A stretch of DNA of 48,504 nt, taken from assembly GCA_964606295.1 (NCBI GenBank), contig CAZSFR010000002.1, forward strand, positions 1 to 48,504, read 5' to 3'. The translations under genes were made by a program, and so were the position numbers. The DNA is from JAGOPB01 sp964606295 (GTDB lineage: Bacteria; Patescibacteriota; Minisyncoccia; Phycocordibacterales; UBA9973). Shown here in pieces: positions 1 through 8,362 of this stretch (the stretch's first letter is position 1; each line of letters begins with the position of its first letter). The notes under the pieces are model-generated. The model saw only the letters and a program-made list of their open reading frames with translations. It was not told the DNA's origin and did not search any database.

Positions 1-2
1 CG

Positions 3-2903
3 CCGTGGACATTGCCGGGGAACGTGGGGCTTGCTGTTGGTAAAGATATTGAATATGTGAAGCTGGGCTATGGTGAAGAATTAGCCACTGATAATGGAAT
101 TCCAGATCTTTCATTTAGGTATGTTATTTTTTCTAAAAAGTATTTGGAAACAGCCTTTACGAAAGATCCAACAGGTAATAACTATGTGCTTAATGGAAGT
201 CAGGGGAAAATATATACATTTGAAAAGGAGTTTGTGGGTATTGAGCTAAAAGGACTCAAATATCACCCTTTGTTCCCTTATCTAAATGATAAGTTTGAAG
301 ATAAAGATCCAGACACATTTAAAAAAGCATATCAAGTATATGCAGCAGATTTTGTCACAGCCGAAGACGGCACAGGTATCGTCCATACGGCAGTCATGTA
401 TGGCGCAGAAGACTTCGCTCTTGGCACAAAAGAAAGTCTTCCCAAATTTCATCTCGTTGACGAAACGGGACATTTCGTCGAGGGAACAGGTGAACTCGCG
501 GGACTTCCAGTAAAGGATAGGGAAGACAACGGACTTGCGACATCGCTCGTCATTTTGAAATACCTCCAAGATAATGGAATGCTTTTTGCCAAAGAAAATA
601 TCAAGCACTCATACCCTCACTGTTGGCGATGTCAGACTCCGCTCATATATTACGCACGAGATTCGTGGTATATCCGCATGTCGAGTTTGCGCGAAGATCT
701 CATCGCAGAAAACAAAAAAATAAACTGGGAGCCGTCACACATACGCGACGGCAGAATGGGGGAATGGCTCTCTGATGTGAAGGATTGGGCAATTTCCCGC
801 GAGCGCTACTGGGGGACACCTCTTCCGATCTGGGTAACATCCGAAGGAGATGAAGTGATTTTCGTAGATTCATATGAAAAATTGAAGATGCATACGAAAA
901 AATCTGGGAATTCATACATGGTGATGCGACACGGCGAATCCGACAGCAATGTCACAAGTGTCTGCAGTTCAGATGCCAACTACCCACACCATCTGACAGA
1001 CCTCGGACGTTCACAAGTCAGGGAAAGTGCGATGAAGCTCGTGGACAAGGGTATTACAAGGATTTACACATCTCCGTTTGTGCGAACACGCGAGTCGTCG
1101 CGCATTGTTGCAGAAACCCTCGGACTGACAGAAGACCACATCGTGGTTGATGACAGGTTGCACGAACTCAATTTTGGAGATTTCCATCTCCAGCCTTTTG
1201 AAGACTTCATGAAGTATCGTGAAAGCGAAATGCAAATGATGGAACATCGTTTGCCAGGCGGAGAGAGTTATCAAGATGCAAAGAACCGTGTCGGAGATTT
1301 CCTCTACGATATAGACAGTCACAATCGCGATGAGAAAATTCTCATCGTTGCGCATGGCGTCGTGCCAGAGGTTATCGTCGGTATCATCGAAGGCGCAGAT
1401 GCCAAACGTTCCCGTGAGCTTATCAGTCCGTCTTACATGGAGAAAGGAATGGTGCGCGAGTTTGATTTTGTACCACTTCCACACAATGAACACTACGAAC
1501 TCGACCCGCATCGTCCGTACATTGATGAGATTGTGCTTGTCTCCAAGGACGGGCGTGATATGCACCGTGTCAAAGAAGTAGCAGATGTGTGGCTCGACTC
1601 GGGCGCGATGCCGTTTGCACAGTTTGCAGAAGAGCGCGCAAGCAATGATATTTCCAATATTTCTTATCCCGCAGATTTCATAGCAGAAGCTATCGATCAA
1701 ACGCGCGGATGGTTCTACACGCTCTTGGCGGAAGGTGTTTTGATGGGCAAAGGAACTCCGTTCAAAAACGCGATCTGTCTCGGACACCTCCTCGACAAAG
1801 ACGGCAAGAAAATGTCCAAGAGTGTGGGCAATGTCGTCGAACCATGGGCGCAAATGGAAAAGTATGGTGTCGATGCACTCAGGCTCTGGATGTACAGCGT
1901 CAACCAACCCGGAGATTCCAAAAATTATGATGAAAAGACAGTGGACGAACTCGTGAAGAAAGTATTTCTCATACTAGAGAATTGTTATGTTTTCTATAAT
2001 ACATACAAAGTTGACGATCTTTCGATCTCAAAAGCAAAAGGAATCGCATCGCACAGCCAAAATATTTTGGATGTGTGGGTGCTTTCGCTTCTTCACAAGA
2101 TGATACAAGAAGGCACACATTCACTCGAAGCATATGATACATTCCGCTCGGCTCGCTTGATACGCGAATTCGCGAATGACTTCTCAACATGGTATATCAG
2201 ACGCTCGCGAGATAGATTCAAAAGCGAGGATGAAGTGGACAGGTTCAATGCGATCGCAACTACCAAGTATGTCTTGTACGAACTCTCGAGATACATGGCG
2301 CCGTTCACTCCGTTTTTTGCAGAGGACATGTATTTGCGTGTCACAGAAGATCTCGAGAAAGAGTCCGTACATCTCGAAAACTGGCCTAAGAGCGAAACAG
2401 TTTCGGAGGAACTCGAAAGAGAAAGTGTGTTGGGCAAGATGACAGACGTGAGGAAGCTCGTGACTCTCGGACTTGAAGCGCGACAGAAAGCAGGTATCAA
2501 AGTGCGACAACCTCTCCAAGAATTACGAATTTCTAACTACCAATTGGAGATAGGACACCTCGAACTTTTGAAAGATGAAATAAATGTGAAAGAAATAGTC
2601 TTCGACAAATCTATTCCAGATGACGCTGCCGTTCTCGATACAAATATTACCCATGAACTCAAAGAGGAGGGAATCGTGCGCGAGTTTATGCGCGCAGTAC
2701 AGGATTTGCGCAAAGAAAAAGGTCTCACTCCCAAAGACGAGATTATACTTTCGCTTGATACCAACAATACAGTCCGTGGCATTTTCGAAAAGCATGCTGA
2801 TGACATCAAAAAAACAGTGCTCGCAAGCGATATAAGATTCGAAGGCAATGACGGCAAAGAAATAAAAATTGAAGATGTGGAAATCAAAGTGAAATTTGTC
2901 TAA
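3..2903 (+). CDS. ileS: Isoleucyl-tRNA synthetase, 5'-truncated, with inserted histidine-phosphatase domain
   Basis: Charges tRNA-Ile with isoleucine in the cytoplasm. The window opens inside the gene: codons from position 3 read PWTLPGNVGLAVG, the start of the CP1 editing domain, so the HIGH-motif part lies upstream. Visible landmarks are the CWRC zinc-knuckle region near 620-640, RYWGTPLPIW near 805-830, the KMSKS loop (KKMSKSVGN) near 1810, and the anticodon-binding domain to the end. Between RYWGTPLPIW and the family-typical segment LDPHRPYIDEI (about 890-1490) sits an extra domain of about 200 residues. It has the histidine phosphatase / phosphoglycerate mutase signature: RHGE at 927-938, SPFVRTRES, and a second catalytic His in VAHGVV at 1353-1355. 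The insertion is in frame and both flanks are normal IleRS. What the phosphatase acts on is unknown. The next gene starts 2 nt downstream. Confidence 0.96.
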   Translation, partial: PWTLPGNVGLAVGKDIEYVKLGYGEELATDNGIPDLSFRYVIFSKKYLETAFTKDPTGNNYVLNGSQGKIYTFEKEFVGIELKGLKYHPLFPYLNDKFEDKDPDTFKKAYQVYAADFVTAEDGTGIVHTAVMYGAEDFALGTKESLPKFHLVDETGHFVEGTGELAGLPVKDREDNGLATSLVILKYLQDNGMLFAKENIKHSYPHCWRCQTPLIYYARDSWYIRMSSLREDLIAENKKINWEPSHIRDGRMGEWLSDVKDWAISRERYWGTPLPIWVTSEGDEVIFVDSYEKLKMHTKKSGNSYMVMRHGESDSNVTSVCSSDANYPHHLTDLGRSQVRESAMKLVDKGITRIYTSPFVRTRESSRIVAETLGLTEDHIVVDDRLHELNFGDFHLQPFEDFMKYRESEMQMMEHRLPGGESYQDAKNRVGDFLYDIDSHNRDEKILIVAHGVVPEVIVGIIEGADAKRSRELISPSYMEKGMVREFDFVPLPHNEHYELDPHRPYIDEIVLVSKDGRDMHRVKEVADVWLDSGAMPFAQFAEERASNDISNISYPADFIAEAIDQTRGWFYTLLAEGVLMGKGTPFKNAICLGHLLDKDGKKMSKSVGNVVEPWAQMEKYGVDALRLWMYSVNQPGDSKNYDEKTVDELVKKVFLILENCYVFYNTYKVDDLSISKAKGIASHSQNILDVWVLSLLHKMIQEGTHSLEAYDTFRSARLIREFANDFSTWYIRRSRDRFKSEDEVDRFNAIATTKYVLYELSRYMAPFTPFFAEDMYLRVTEDLEKESVHLENWPKSETVSEELERESVLGKMTDVRKLVTLGLEARQKAGIKVRQPLQELRISNYQLEIGHLELLKDEINVKEIVFDKSIPDDAAVLDTNITHELKEEGIVREFMRAVQDLRKEKGLTPKDEIILSLDTNNTVRGIFEKHADDIKKTVLASDIRFEGNDGKEIKIEDVEIKVKFV

Positions 2904-2905
2904 AT

Positions 2906-3463
2906 ATGAAACTCGTACTCGGCTCATCATCAAAATATCGCAAAGAAGAAATGGAGAACGCAGGTTTCGTTTTTGATGTGATGACCTCAGATGTCGACGA
3001 ACTCGCGATTCGTCACGATGATCCATATAAACTCCCTCTTCTTCTTGCTAGTGCAAAAGCTGATGCGATAATTCCTAAAATTACTGAACCTGCAATACTC
3101 ATCACTGCTGATGTGGTCGTGGTGCAAAATGGAAGGCTTTTTGAGAAGCCGTCATCTAGAGATGAGGTGATTGAATGGGTAAAGGGATATGAGAATAATT
3201 CTCTCGATATCGTCACGGGCGTGGTCATTCACAACACTCATACCGGCAGACGAGTCAACGGTGTTGATATTTCCAAAGTTGTTTGGGGGCCGATTGATTG
3301 GGAAAAACTGGATGAAATCATCGCAAGTGGCGATTTGTGGAATTGCGCAGGTGGTTTTAATGCACAAATGGTTGATTTGTTTGGCGTTTTATATGATTCT
3401 CAAGATAGGCGCCGCGGTGTTCCGATTTATCTTATCAGGGAACTTGTTAAGAAAGTCGAATAG
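2906..3463 (+). CDS. maf: Maf-like nucleotide pyrophosphatase
   Basis: Maf proteins hydrolyse non-canonical or excess NTPs to NMP and pyrophosphate and have been linked to septum formation. The 185-residue product has the normal length. It opens with MKLVLGSSSKYRKEEM, matching the Maf S-x-S-x-x-R substrate-binding motif, and has ITADVVVVQNGR (catalytic Asp in TAD) and the EKPSSRDE and TGVVI segments in the usual order. The start is 2 nt after the ileS stop with no Shine-Dalgarno sequence, so it is probably translated from the ileS message. Substrate preference (dTTP/UTP or m7GTP type) cannot be read from the motifs alone. Confidence 0.88.
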   Translation: MKLVLGSSSKYRKEEMENAGFVFDVMTSDVDELAIRHDDPYKLPLLLASAKADAIIPKITEPAILITADVVVVQNGRLFEKPSSRDEVIEWVKGYENNSLDIVTGVVIHNTHTGRRVNGVDISKVVWGPIDWEKLDEIIASGDLWNCAGGFNAQMVDLFGVLYDSQDRRRGVPIYLIRELVKKVE

Positions 3464-3479
3464 AATTGAAGTCATGCTA

Positions 3480-3508
3480 TTTACGACGACCGTCGAAAAA
3501 GGTATGAT
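3480..3508 (+). promoter_or_regulatory. Promoter with dyad operator in the spacer, upstream of the PaaX/Cas2-like gene
   Basis: TTTACG (3480-3485), a 17-nt spacer and TATGAT (3503-3508). The start codon follows after 6 nt, so the mRNA should be leaderless. The spacer holds the dyad GACG-AC-CGTC (3485-3494). The same dyad in reverse lies in the spacer of the promoter behind the gene, with 11 bp (3485-3495 and 4013-4023) perfectly inverted. Confidence 0.6.
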
Positions 3509-3514
3509 AATGCA

Positions 3515-4000
3515 ATGACTCGGAAAACTTCGAAAAGAAATTTTTATGAACCCACCGCAGGAGATTATATTATTTCTCACTTGCTTTCGTGTGGATCAAC
3601 GTCAATTCAAAAAAAGGTTTTATGGAGCATTATCCAAGAAAGGCGTGGAGTAACGCGTACTAAATATGATTCTTCATTATCGCGACTCAAACGGCAGGGA
3701 ATACTAACAGCAAAGAAAGGCGTATTTACTTTAACGAATATAGAGAAAGCAAAAAGCCGACATCTTTTTGATATTATTAATGAAGAGCCTGACGGTGAAG
3801 CAAAAATTATAGTTATGTTTGATATTCCTGAAAAGAAAAGGCGGGTAAGAGATTGGTTGAGAGGACAACTTCGGTTTTGGGGTTTTACTATGCTCCAAAA
3901 AAGTGTGTGGATGGGAAACGGAAAGCTTCCAAAAGAGTGGAATGAAAGACTTTTGTTGCTTGGTGTTAAAAAAAATGTACGAATAATGCGGATTCTGTAA
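3515..4000 (+). CDS. PaaX-like winged-helix protein with C-terminal Cas2-like ferredoxin fold, probable repressor
   Basis: 161 residues. The N-terminal half (about 15-90) looks like a winged helix (YIISHLLSCG..., SSLSRLKRQGILT). The C-terminal half (about 95-161) has a first strand IIVMFDIPEKKRRVRDWLR followed by LRFWGFTMLQKSVWMG, the pattern shared by PaaX middle domains and Cas2. Such proteins in Patescibacteria are often named Cas2, but no CRISPR array or other cas gene is present here, so a transcription factor is the better reading. Matching dyads in its own promoter and in the next promoter suggest it represses itself and the downstream MBL-fold gene. The ligand is unknown. Confidence 0.75.
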   Translation: MTRKTSKRNFYEPTAGDYIISHLLSCGSTSIQKKVLWSIIQERRGVTRTKYDSSLSRLKRQGILTAKKGVFTLTNIEKAKSRHLFDIINEEPDGEAKIIVMFDIPEKKRRVRDWLRGQLRFWGFTMLQKSVWMGNGKLPKEWNERLLLLGVKKNVRIMRIL

Positions 4001-4009
4001 TCTATCCTT

Positions 4010-4038
4010 TTGCGACGGTCGTCTAAAAAAGGTAGAGT
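4010..4038 (+). promoter_or_regulatory. Second operator-bearing promoter, before the MBL-fold gene
   Basis: TTGCGA (4010-4015), a 17-nt spacer and TAGAGT (4033-4038). The spacer contains GACG-GT-CGTC (4014-4023), the inverted counterpart of the dyad at 3485. In both copies the dyad is followed by an A-tract and GGTA. Confidence 0.5.
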
Positions 4039-4058
4039 ATGGGAAGGGAGCCTTTTTT

Positions 4059-4067
4059 TGATATAAT
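4059..4067 (+). promoter_or_regulatory. Extended -10 promoter for the MBL-fold gene
   Basis: TGATATAAT (extended -10; TATAAT at 4062-4067) ends 6 nt before the ATG at 4074, which predicts a leaderless message. I see no good -35. Confidence 0.6.
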
Positions 4068-4073
4068 GGGTGT

Positions 4074-4715
4074 ATGAAGATCAAAAAACTTGGACATTGT
4101 TGTTTTGTGATGGAAATACATGGCAAAAGGGTAATGACTGATCCGAGTAATTTCAACTATGGTGGGGATTCAGTGAAAGAATATGGCCTCTCTGCGATAC
4201 CTATCACCCATGAGCATGCCGACCATTTGCATATTGAGACCCTGCAAGAAGTATTGAAAAACAATCCTGATGCTATTGTTATTTCCAATATGTCTGTTGG
4301 CAAATTACTCGCCGAAGCAGGCATATCTTTTACCAAAGTAGAGGCTGGAGAAAGCTACACTTTGGGAGATATCTTGATAAAAGGTTTCGGCGACAAGCAT
4401 GCACAAATATATGAGGAGTATGGCCTCGTGCAAAACACTGGCTATATGATAAATGAACTGTGTTATCCTGGGGATTCATTTAGTATGCCGGATGCGAAGG
4501 TGGATATTTTGGCACTTCCCGTGCTCGGTCCTTGGATGAAGATGAAAGACGCGATTGATTACGCAAAGGCGTTGAAACCGCGAGTATGCTTTCCTGTACA
4601 CGATGGAACGCTGAAGCCATTTGCCACATTTGTATATGGCATTCCCGAACACTTTCTTTCTCAAGTAGGGATTGCATTTAAAAAGTTAGAAATTGGTAAG
4701 GAAGAAGAAGTTTAA
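4074..4715 (+). CDS. MBL-fold metal-dependent hydrolase (UlaG/UPF0173-like)
   Basis: A 213-residue single-domain metallo-beta-lactamase-fold protein. The metal motif HEHADH is at residues 46-51, preceded by the short-strand start KIKKLGHCCFVME typical of the UlaG/UPF0173 branch. Later ligands are plausible in YPGDSF and FPVHDG. Proteins of this branch are cytosolic hydrolases, often of phosphodiester or lactone substrates, and the substrate here cannot be told. It lies behind the PaaX/Cas2-like gene and a matching operator, so the two may form a regulator-enzyme pair. The next gene starts 1 nt after its stop. Confidence 0.85.
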   Translation: MKIKKLGHCCFVMEIHGKRVMTDPSNFNYGGDSVKEYGLSAIPITHEHADHLHIETLQEVLKNNPDAIVISNMSVGKLLAEAGISFTKVEAGESYTLGDILIKGFGDKHAQIYEEYGLVQNTGYMINELCYPGDSFSMPDAKVDILALPVLGPWMKMKDAIDYAKALKPRVCFPVHDGTLKPFATFVYGIPEHFLSQVGIAFKKLEIGKEEEV

Positions 4716-4716
4716 T

Positions 4717-5247
4717 ATGAAAATTATCGTCGGATCAAAAAATCCAAACAAAGTCGAAGCAGTACGAGAGGTTTTTGCTCCGCTTTTTCCTGAGCTTGAA
4801 GTTGTGGGATTCGAGGTGTCTTCAGACATTTCAGATCAGCCCTTGTCGATGTCAGAGACGATTCGTGGCGCAATGAACCGTGCAAAGAATGCTTTTCATG
4901 GATGTGATTTTTCGATAGGTATCGAAGGTGGACTTATGGAAGTGCCGGAGAGTCCGGGCGGGCATATGCAGTTTGAAGCTTGTATACTCCACGATGGTAA
5001 ATCTAATTATCTCGGATTCTCTGGTGCTTTTGCTGTGCCAAAAGATGTTATCGAAACGATCAAAATTGAAGGACTCAATTTGAGTGATGCACTCAAAAAA
5101 CATGGTCACACCGATCATGACTATATAGGTCACGATCAAGGACTTGTTGGTATTCTTACGAAAGGCAAGATTGATCGCAAAGCATACACGATCCACGCGC
5201 TCGAGCTTATGCTCGCACACTACAAGAGTAAAGATATTTTTTCATAA
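4717..5247 (+). CDS. Inosine/xanthosine triphosphatase (DUF84/YjjX family)
   Basis: Hydrolyses ITP and XTP to keep deaminated purines out of nucleic acids. The product starts MKIIVGSKNPNKVEAVREVF, the DUF84/YjjX signature, and contains SIGIEGG and GHDQGLVGILTKG. I chose ATG 4717 (176 residues) over an upstream GTG at 4693 because homology begins at MKIIVGS and the earlier codons overlap the preceding gene. It forms a tight run with the MBL-fold gene and the hydrolase that follows. Confidence 0.88.
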   Translation: MKIIVGSKNPNKVEAVREVFAPLFPELEVVGFEVSSDISDQPLSMSETIRGAMNRAKNAFHGCDFSIGIEGGLMEVPESPGGHMQFEACILHDGKSNYLGFSGAFAVPKDVIETIKIEGLNLSDALKKHGHTDHDYIGHDQGLVGILTKGKIDRKAYTIHALELMLAHYKSKDIFS

Positions 5248-5249
5248 TC

Positions 5250-5822
5250 ATGAAACGCATCTTCATCATTCATGGCTGGAGTTTTGGTCCCGATGACGCG
5301 TGGTATGCTTGGGCAAAAAGTGAGCTTGAAAAAAAGGGATACGAAGTATATCTCCCCAAAATGCCACTTTCCATCGCACCCATCATATCGTTGTGGGTCC
5401 CATGTCTCCGAAAGATAGTAGGGGCGCCTGACGAAAATACATATTTTATTGGTCATTCGATCGGATGCCAAGCGATCATGCGGTACCTCGCAACTCTTCC
5501 AAAGGGAACAAAAGTCGGAGGTGCAGTGTTTGTCGCAGGTTGGTTTCAACTTGCCAATGTCACAGATCTGGCATCAAAGATAATCGCCTATCCATGGACG
5601 CATCGATCTATCGACCTTGCGCACGTACGAGAAGTCTGTCAAAAAACTAAAGTCCTTCTTTCTTCGAATGAATCGTATGGCTTTGTAAAAGACAATAAAA
5701 ATACTTTTGAACAAGAACTGGGAGCTGAGGTGACGATACTTCCAGATCGCGGGCATTTTACCGATGAGAAAACACTTCCGGAAGCCCTCGAAGCTGTATT
5801 GAAACTAGCAACTAGCAACTAG
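5250..5822 (+). CDS. RBBP9/YdeN-type alpha/beta hydrolase
   Basis: 190 residues. The fold markers are FIIHGW near the N-terminus, a nucleophile elbow GHSIGC (Ser70) and LPDRGHF with the likely catalytic His near the C-terminus. This is the layout of the small RBBP9/YdeN serine hydrolases. The substrate is unknown. The start is 2 nt after the previous stop. The last codons (KLATSN and stop) are encoded by a tandem ACTAGCA heptad array that runs on into the recO start region. Confidence 0.82.
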   Translation: MKRIFIIHGWSFGPDDAWYAWAKSELEKKGYEVYLPKMPLSIAPIISLWVPCLRKIVGAPDENTYFIGHSIGCQAIMRYLATLPKGTKVGGAVFVAGWFQLANVTDLASKIIAYPWTHRSIDLAHVREVCQKTKVLLSSNESYGFVKDNKNTFEQELGAEVTILPDRGHFTDEKTLPEALEAVLKLATSN

Positions 5823-5831
5823 CAACTATTG
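5804..5831 (+). repeat. ACTAGCA heptad array at the hydrolase/recO junction
   Basis: Three perfect ACTAGCA heptads (5804-5824) and a degenerate fourth (ACTATTG). The array encodes the end and stop codon of the upstream gene and stops 3 nt before the recO ATG. Confidence 0.85.
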
Positions 5832-5834
5832 CAT

Positions 5835-6419
5835 ATGTATCACATCTACCATACCGAAGCATACATCATCGGACATAGAAATTCAGGCGAGGCTGATCGA
5901 ATATTTTATTTATATACAAAAGATTTTGGATTCATACGCGCCAAAGCGCAAGGTGTACGCAAGCTCGAGTCCAAACTCCGTTTTACTCTCCAGACGTATT
6001 CGCATATCTATATCGATCTCGTACGAGGCAAAGACACATGGCGTATTACGAGTGCAGGGAGTCTCAGTTATTTTCCACACCTTTCCCGTAACGCGCTGTC
6101 ACTCCAGATAATGGCGCAAATCGCAAAGCTCGTGAAAAGACTTTGTGCTGGTGAAGAAGCCAACCAGAACATTTTTACAGATCTTGTTGATACGGCGACA
6201 TACCTCAATCGCGATACAGTCACGCACGCAGAACAGAAATCTGCAGAGCTCACACTTGTCCTTCGCATCCTTCACAATTTGGGCTACATCGGGGCGACAG
6301 ACGAGTTGTCGCATTATCTGAAAGATGAGTTTGAACTCTCTGATATAGATCATGCAAATCTTTCCAAAAAGACCATTTTGTTCGAGATCAATCGTGCACT
6401 AAAAGAAAGCCAGCTGTAG
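5835..6419 (+). CDS. recO: DNA repair protein RecO
   Basis: RecO works with RecF/RecR to load RecA on SSB-coated single-stranded DNA. The 194-residue product has the N-terminal OB-fold pattern (YHTEAYIIGHRNSGEADRIF, then YTKDFGFIRAKAQGVRK), followed by the helical domain. It is somewhat shorter than the E. coli protein. I saw no CxxC zinc motif at the C-terminus. ATG 5835 is preferred over TTG 5829, which belongs to the heptad repeat. recA and ssb are elsewhere in this window. Confidence 0.85.
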   Translation: MYHIYHTEAYIIGHRNSGEADRIFYLYTKDFGFIRAKAQGVRKLESKLRFTLQTYSHIYIDLVRGKDTWRITSAGSLSYFPHLSRNALSLQIMAQIAKLVKRLCAGEEANQNIFTDLVDTATYLNRDTVTHAEQKSAELTLVLRILHNLGYIGATDELSHYLKDEFELSDIDHANLSKKTILFEINRALKESQL

Positions 6420-6427
6420 TAAGTTTG

Positions 6428-6436
6428 TGATATAAT
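6428..6436 (+). promoter_or_regulatory. Extended -10 promoter
   Basis: TGATATAAT (TATAAT 6431-6436) followed after 6 nt by ATG 6443. A leaderless start is predicted. No convincing -35. Confidence 0.6.
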
Positions 6437-6442
6437 TTTCCC

Positions 6443-8359
6443 ATGGACGAAAAATCGAACGAACCACATCGGCTGGATGACGTGAATAGAAAATTATATA
6501 GCAAGACAATGCGCCCCAAGCTATCGCGCCGAGGTGTCTTCTCTGAAAAAAGCGACAGCGTTTCTCATGAATGGAAAGCGGATGAACCAAGTGTTGCAAG
6601 CGAAAAGCCTCAGACAATGAAACTACAAACATCTTTCTTCAAAAGATTTTTTGTTTTCTCATCTGTGCTCCTCGGCATAGCAATTGTATTTGCAGGATAC
6701 ATGTTTATTCGCGGTACGAAAAATGTTTCAGGAGACAATATTGAAATCAATGTTATTGGCAACACTTTTACGGGTGGAGGGGAAGAGTTGCCCCTTCAGG
6801 TTGAAGTCATAAACAAAAATCACGTTGCACTCGAACTAACTGATTTACTCATCGAATACCCCAAAGGTGCAGAGACAGGATCAGAAATGGTTCACTCGCG
6901 TATTTCACTCGGAACAATCGCTGGAGGGGAATCAAAAATTGTTCCGTTTTCCGTAACACTATTTGGTCAAGAAGGGAGTTCTCAGAATATCAATCTTTCT
7001 CTCGAATATCACATACAGGATTCAAATGCTATTTTCGTCAAAGACGCGACTCACTCGATAGTCCTTTCGTCTGCTCCACTTGTTGTGACAGTCGATGCCC
7101 CAGAGAGTATTGCCCCAAATCAGAATGTCACGTTCATGGTCACCGTAAGGCAGAACAGCGAAGCGTCAGTTGAAAATCTCGGTCTCGAGGTGGAGTATCC
7201 TTTTGGTTTTCGCTTTGACAGCTCTGTGCCTGAGCCAATTCAAGGAAATAATATCTGGCAACTCGGAGACTTAGCTGGTGGCGCAGAGAAAACAATTAAG
7301 GTGACAGGAACACTTTTGGGAGAGGAAGGTGAATCACGCTCACTCCGCTTTTATGTTGGCGCTCTCGATCCGGCCAATCTCTCACGCGTTGCAGTCATAT
7401 ATTCTTCGACGATGACAACCATTGCAATTAAAGAACCATTTTTGGATGCAGAAATATTTTATGCTGATACAAACGGAGACACTTTCATTGTTTCAAGTGG
7501 AAAAGAGATAACCGCAGACATCAATTGGAAGAACAATCTTCCGATCAAAATAAATAACGTACAAATTGTGGCGAGATTTTCAGGCAATGCCTTTGACCCG
7601 ACAAAAGTTTCTGCGGATAATGCTTTCTTTGATTCAAACACCAACGAACTCACGTGGTACGAAAAAACGAACAAGACTCTTCGTGTTGTCGAACCTGGAA
7701 CAAGCGACAGCTTCAATTTCAAATTCACACCAAAACCATTGGCCATAGGGAGTTCTGTTATCAATGACCCAGAAGTCAATATTGAAGTTTCTATTCGTGG
7801 AAATCAATCACTCGATGGCAATATTCCTGAAACTGTTGAAAAAGTAAATTCAGTATCATTCCATTTGAATACCGCACTTGAACTTTCAGGAAGAACACTT
7901 TATGCTACAGGTCCGTTTGCGAATACGGGTGCTATTCCGCCACGAGTCGGCATGCCAACGACGTATACGATTACGTGGAATGTTACCAGTTCAGCGAACT
8001 CGGTAACCGATGCGACAGTCAAAGCAACGTTACCACTTTATGTCACATGGAAAGGGGCTATTTCTCCAGCGAATGAAACAGTTCTTTACAATGCAAATAC
8101 AAGAGAAATATCATGGCGATTGGGGACGGTAGCGCGTGGGTCGGGGTATAGTACAGGGGTGCGAGAGGCTTCGTTCCAAGTAGAATTCTTGCCATCGACT
8201 GAACAAGTAGGTAAGATACCTGAATTGGTCACAAAACCTGCTTTGGCTGGCACAGACAGCTTCACTGGTACATATCTCCAATCGACTTGGGGAGCTCTTA
8301 CGACAAGGCTTACAGGGGAGCCGGGGTCTATAGAGAGTGAGTGGAGGGTAACGAATTAA
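6443..8359 (+). CDS. Membrane-anchored surface protein with Ig/DUF11-like repeats
   Basis: 638 residues. A charged N-terminal cytoplasmic part of about 65 residues is followed by one membrane segment (about 69-88, VFSSVLLGIAIVFAGYMF). A long extracellular part is built of beta-rich modules containing phrases such as LGLEVEYPFGFRF, WQLGDLAGGAEKTI and TYTITWNVTS, which resemble DUF11/CARDB-type Ig-like domains. I do not recognise a specific function; a cell-envelope or adhesion role is inferred from topology. The only cysteine-free extracellular region and the conserved spacing to glyS (3 nt) suggest co-transcription with the next gene. Confidence 0.72.
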   Translation: MDEKSNEPHRLDDVNRKLYSKTMRPKLSRRGVFSEKSDSVSHEWKADEPSVASEKPQTMKLQTSFFKRFFVFSSVLLGIAIVFAGYMFIRGTKNVSGDNIEINVIGNTFTGGGEELPLQVEVINKNHVALELTDLLIEYPKGAETGSEMVHSRISLGTIAGGESKIVPFSVTLFGQEGSSQNINLSLEYHIQDSNAIFVKDATHSIVLSSAPLVVTVDAPESIAPNQNVTFMVTVRQNSEASVENLGLEVEYPFGFRFDSSVPEPIQGNNIWQLGDLAGGAEKTIKVTGTLLGEEGESRSLRFYVGALDPANLSRVAVIYSSTMTTIAIKEPFLDAEIFYADTNGDTFIVSSGKEITADINWKNNLPIKINNVQIVARFSGNAFDPTKVSADNAFFDSNTNELTWYEKTNKTLRVVEPGTSDSFNFKFTPKPLAIGSSVINDPEVNIEVSIRGNQSLDGNIPETVEKVNSVSFHLNTALELSGRTLYATGPFANTGAIPPRVGMPTTYTITWNVTSSANSVTDATVKATLPLYVTWKGAISPANETVLYNANTREISWRLGTVARGSGYSTGVREASFQVEFLPSTEQVGKIPELVTKPALAGTDSFTGTYLQSTWGALTTRLTGEPGSIESEWRVTN

Positions 8360-8362
8360 ACT

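Noticed and set aside
1011..1907. 298-codon minus-strand ORF opposite ileS
   Set aside because: It mirrors the coding frame of ileS and the phosphatase insertion; no promoter or domain supports it.
3515..4000. Cas2 and hence a CRISPR locus
   Set aside because: The C-terminal half is Cas2-like, but there is an N-terminal winged helix, no other cas gene and no repeat-spacer array in the window.
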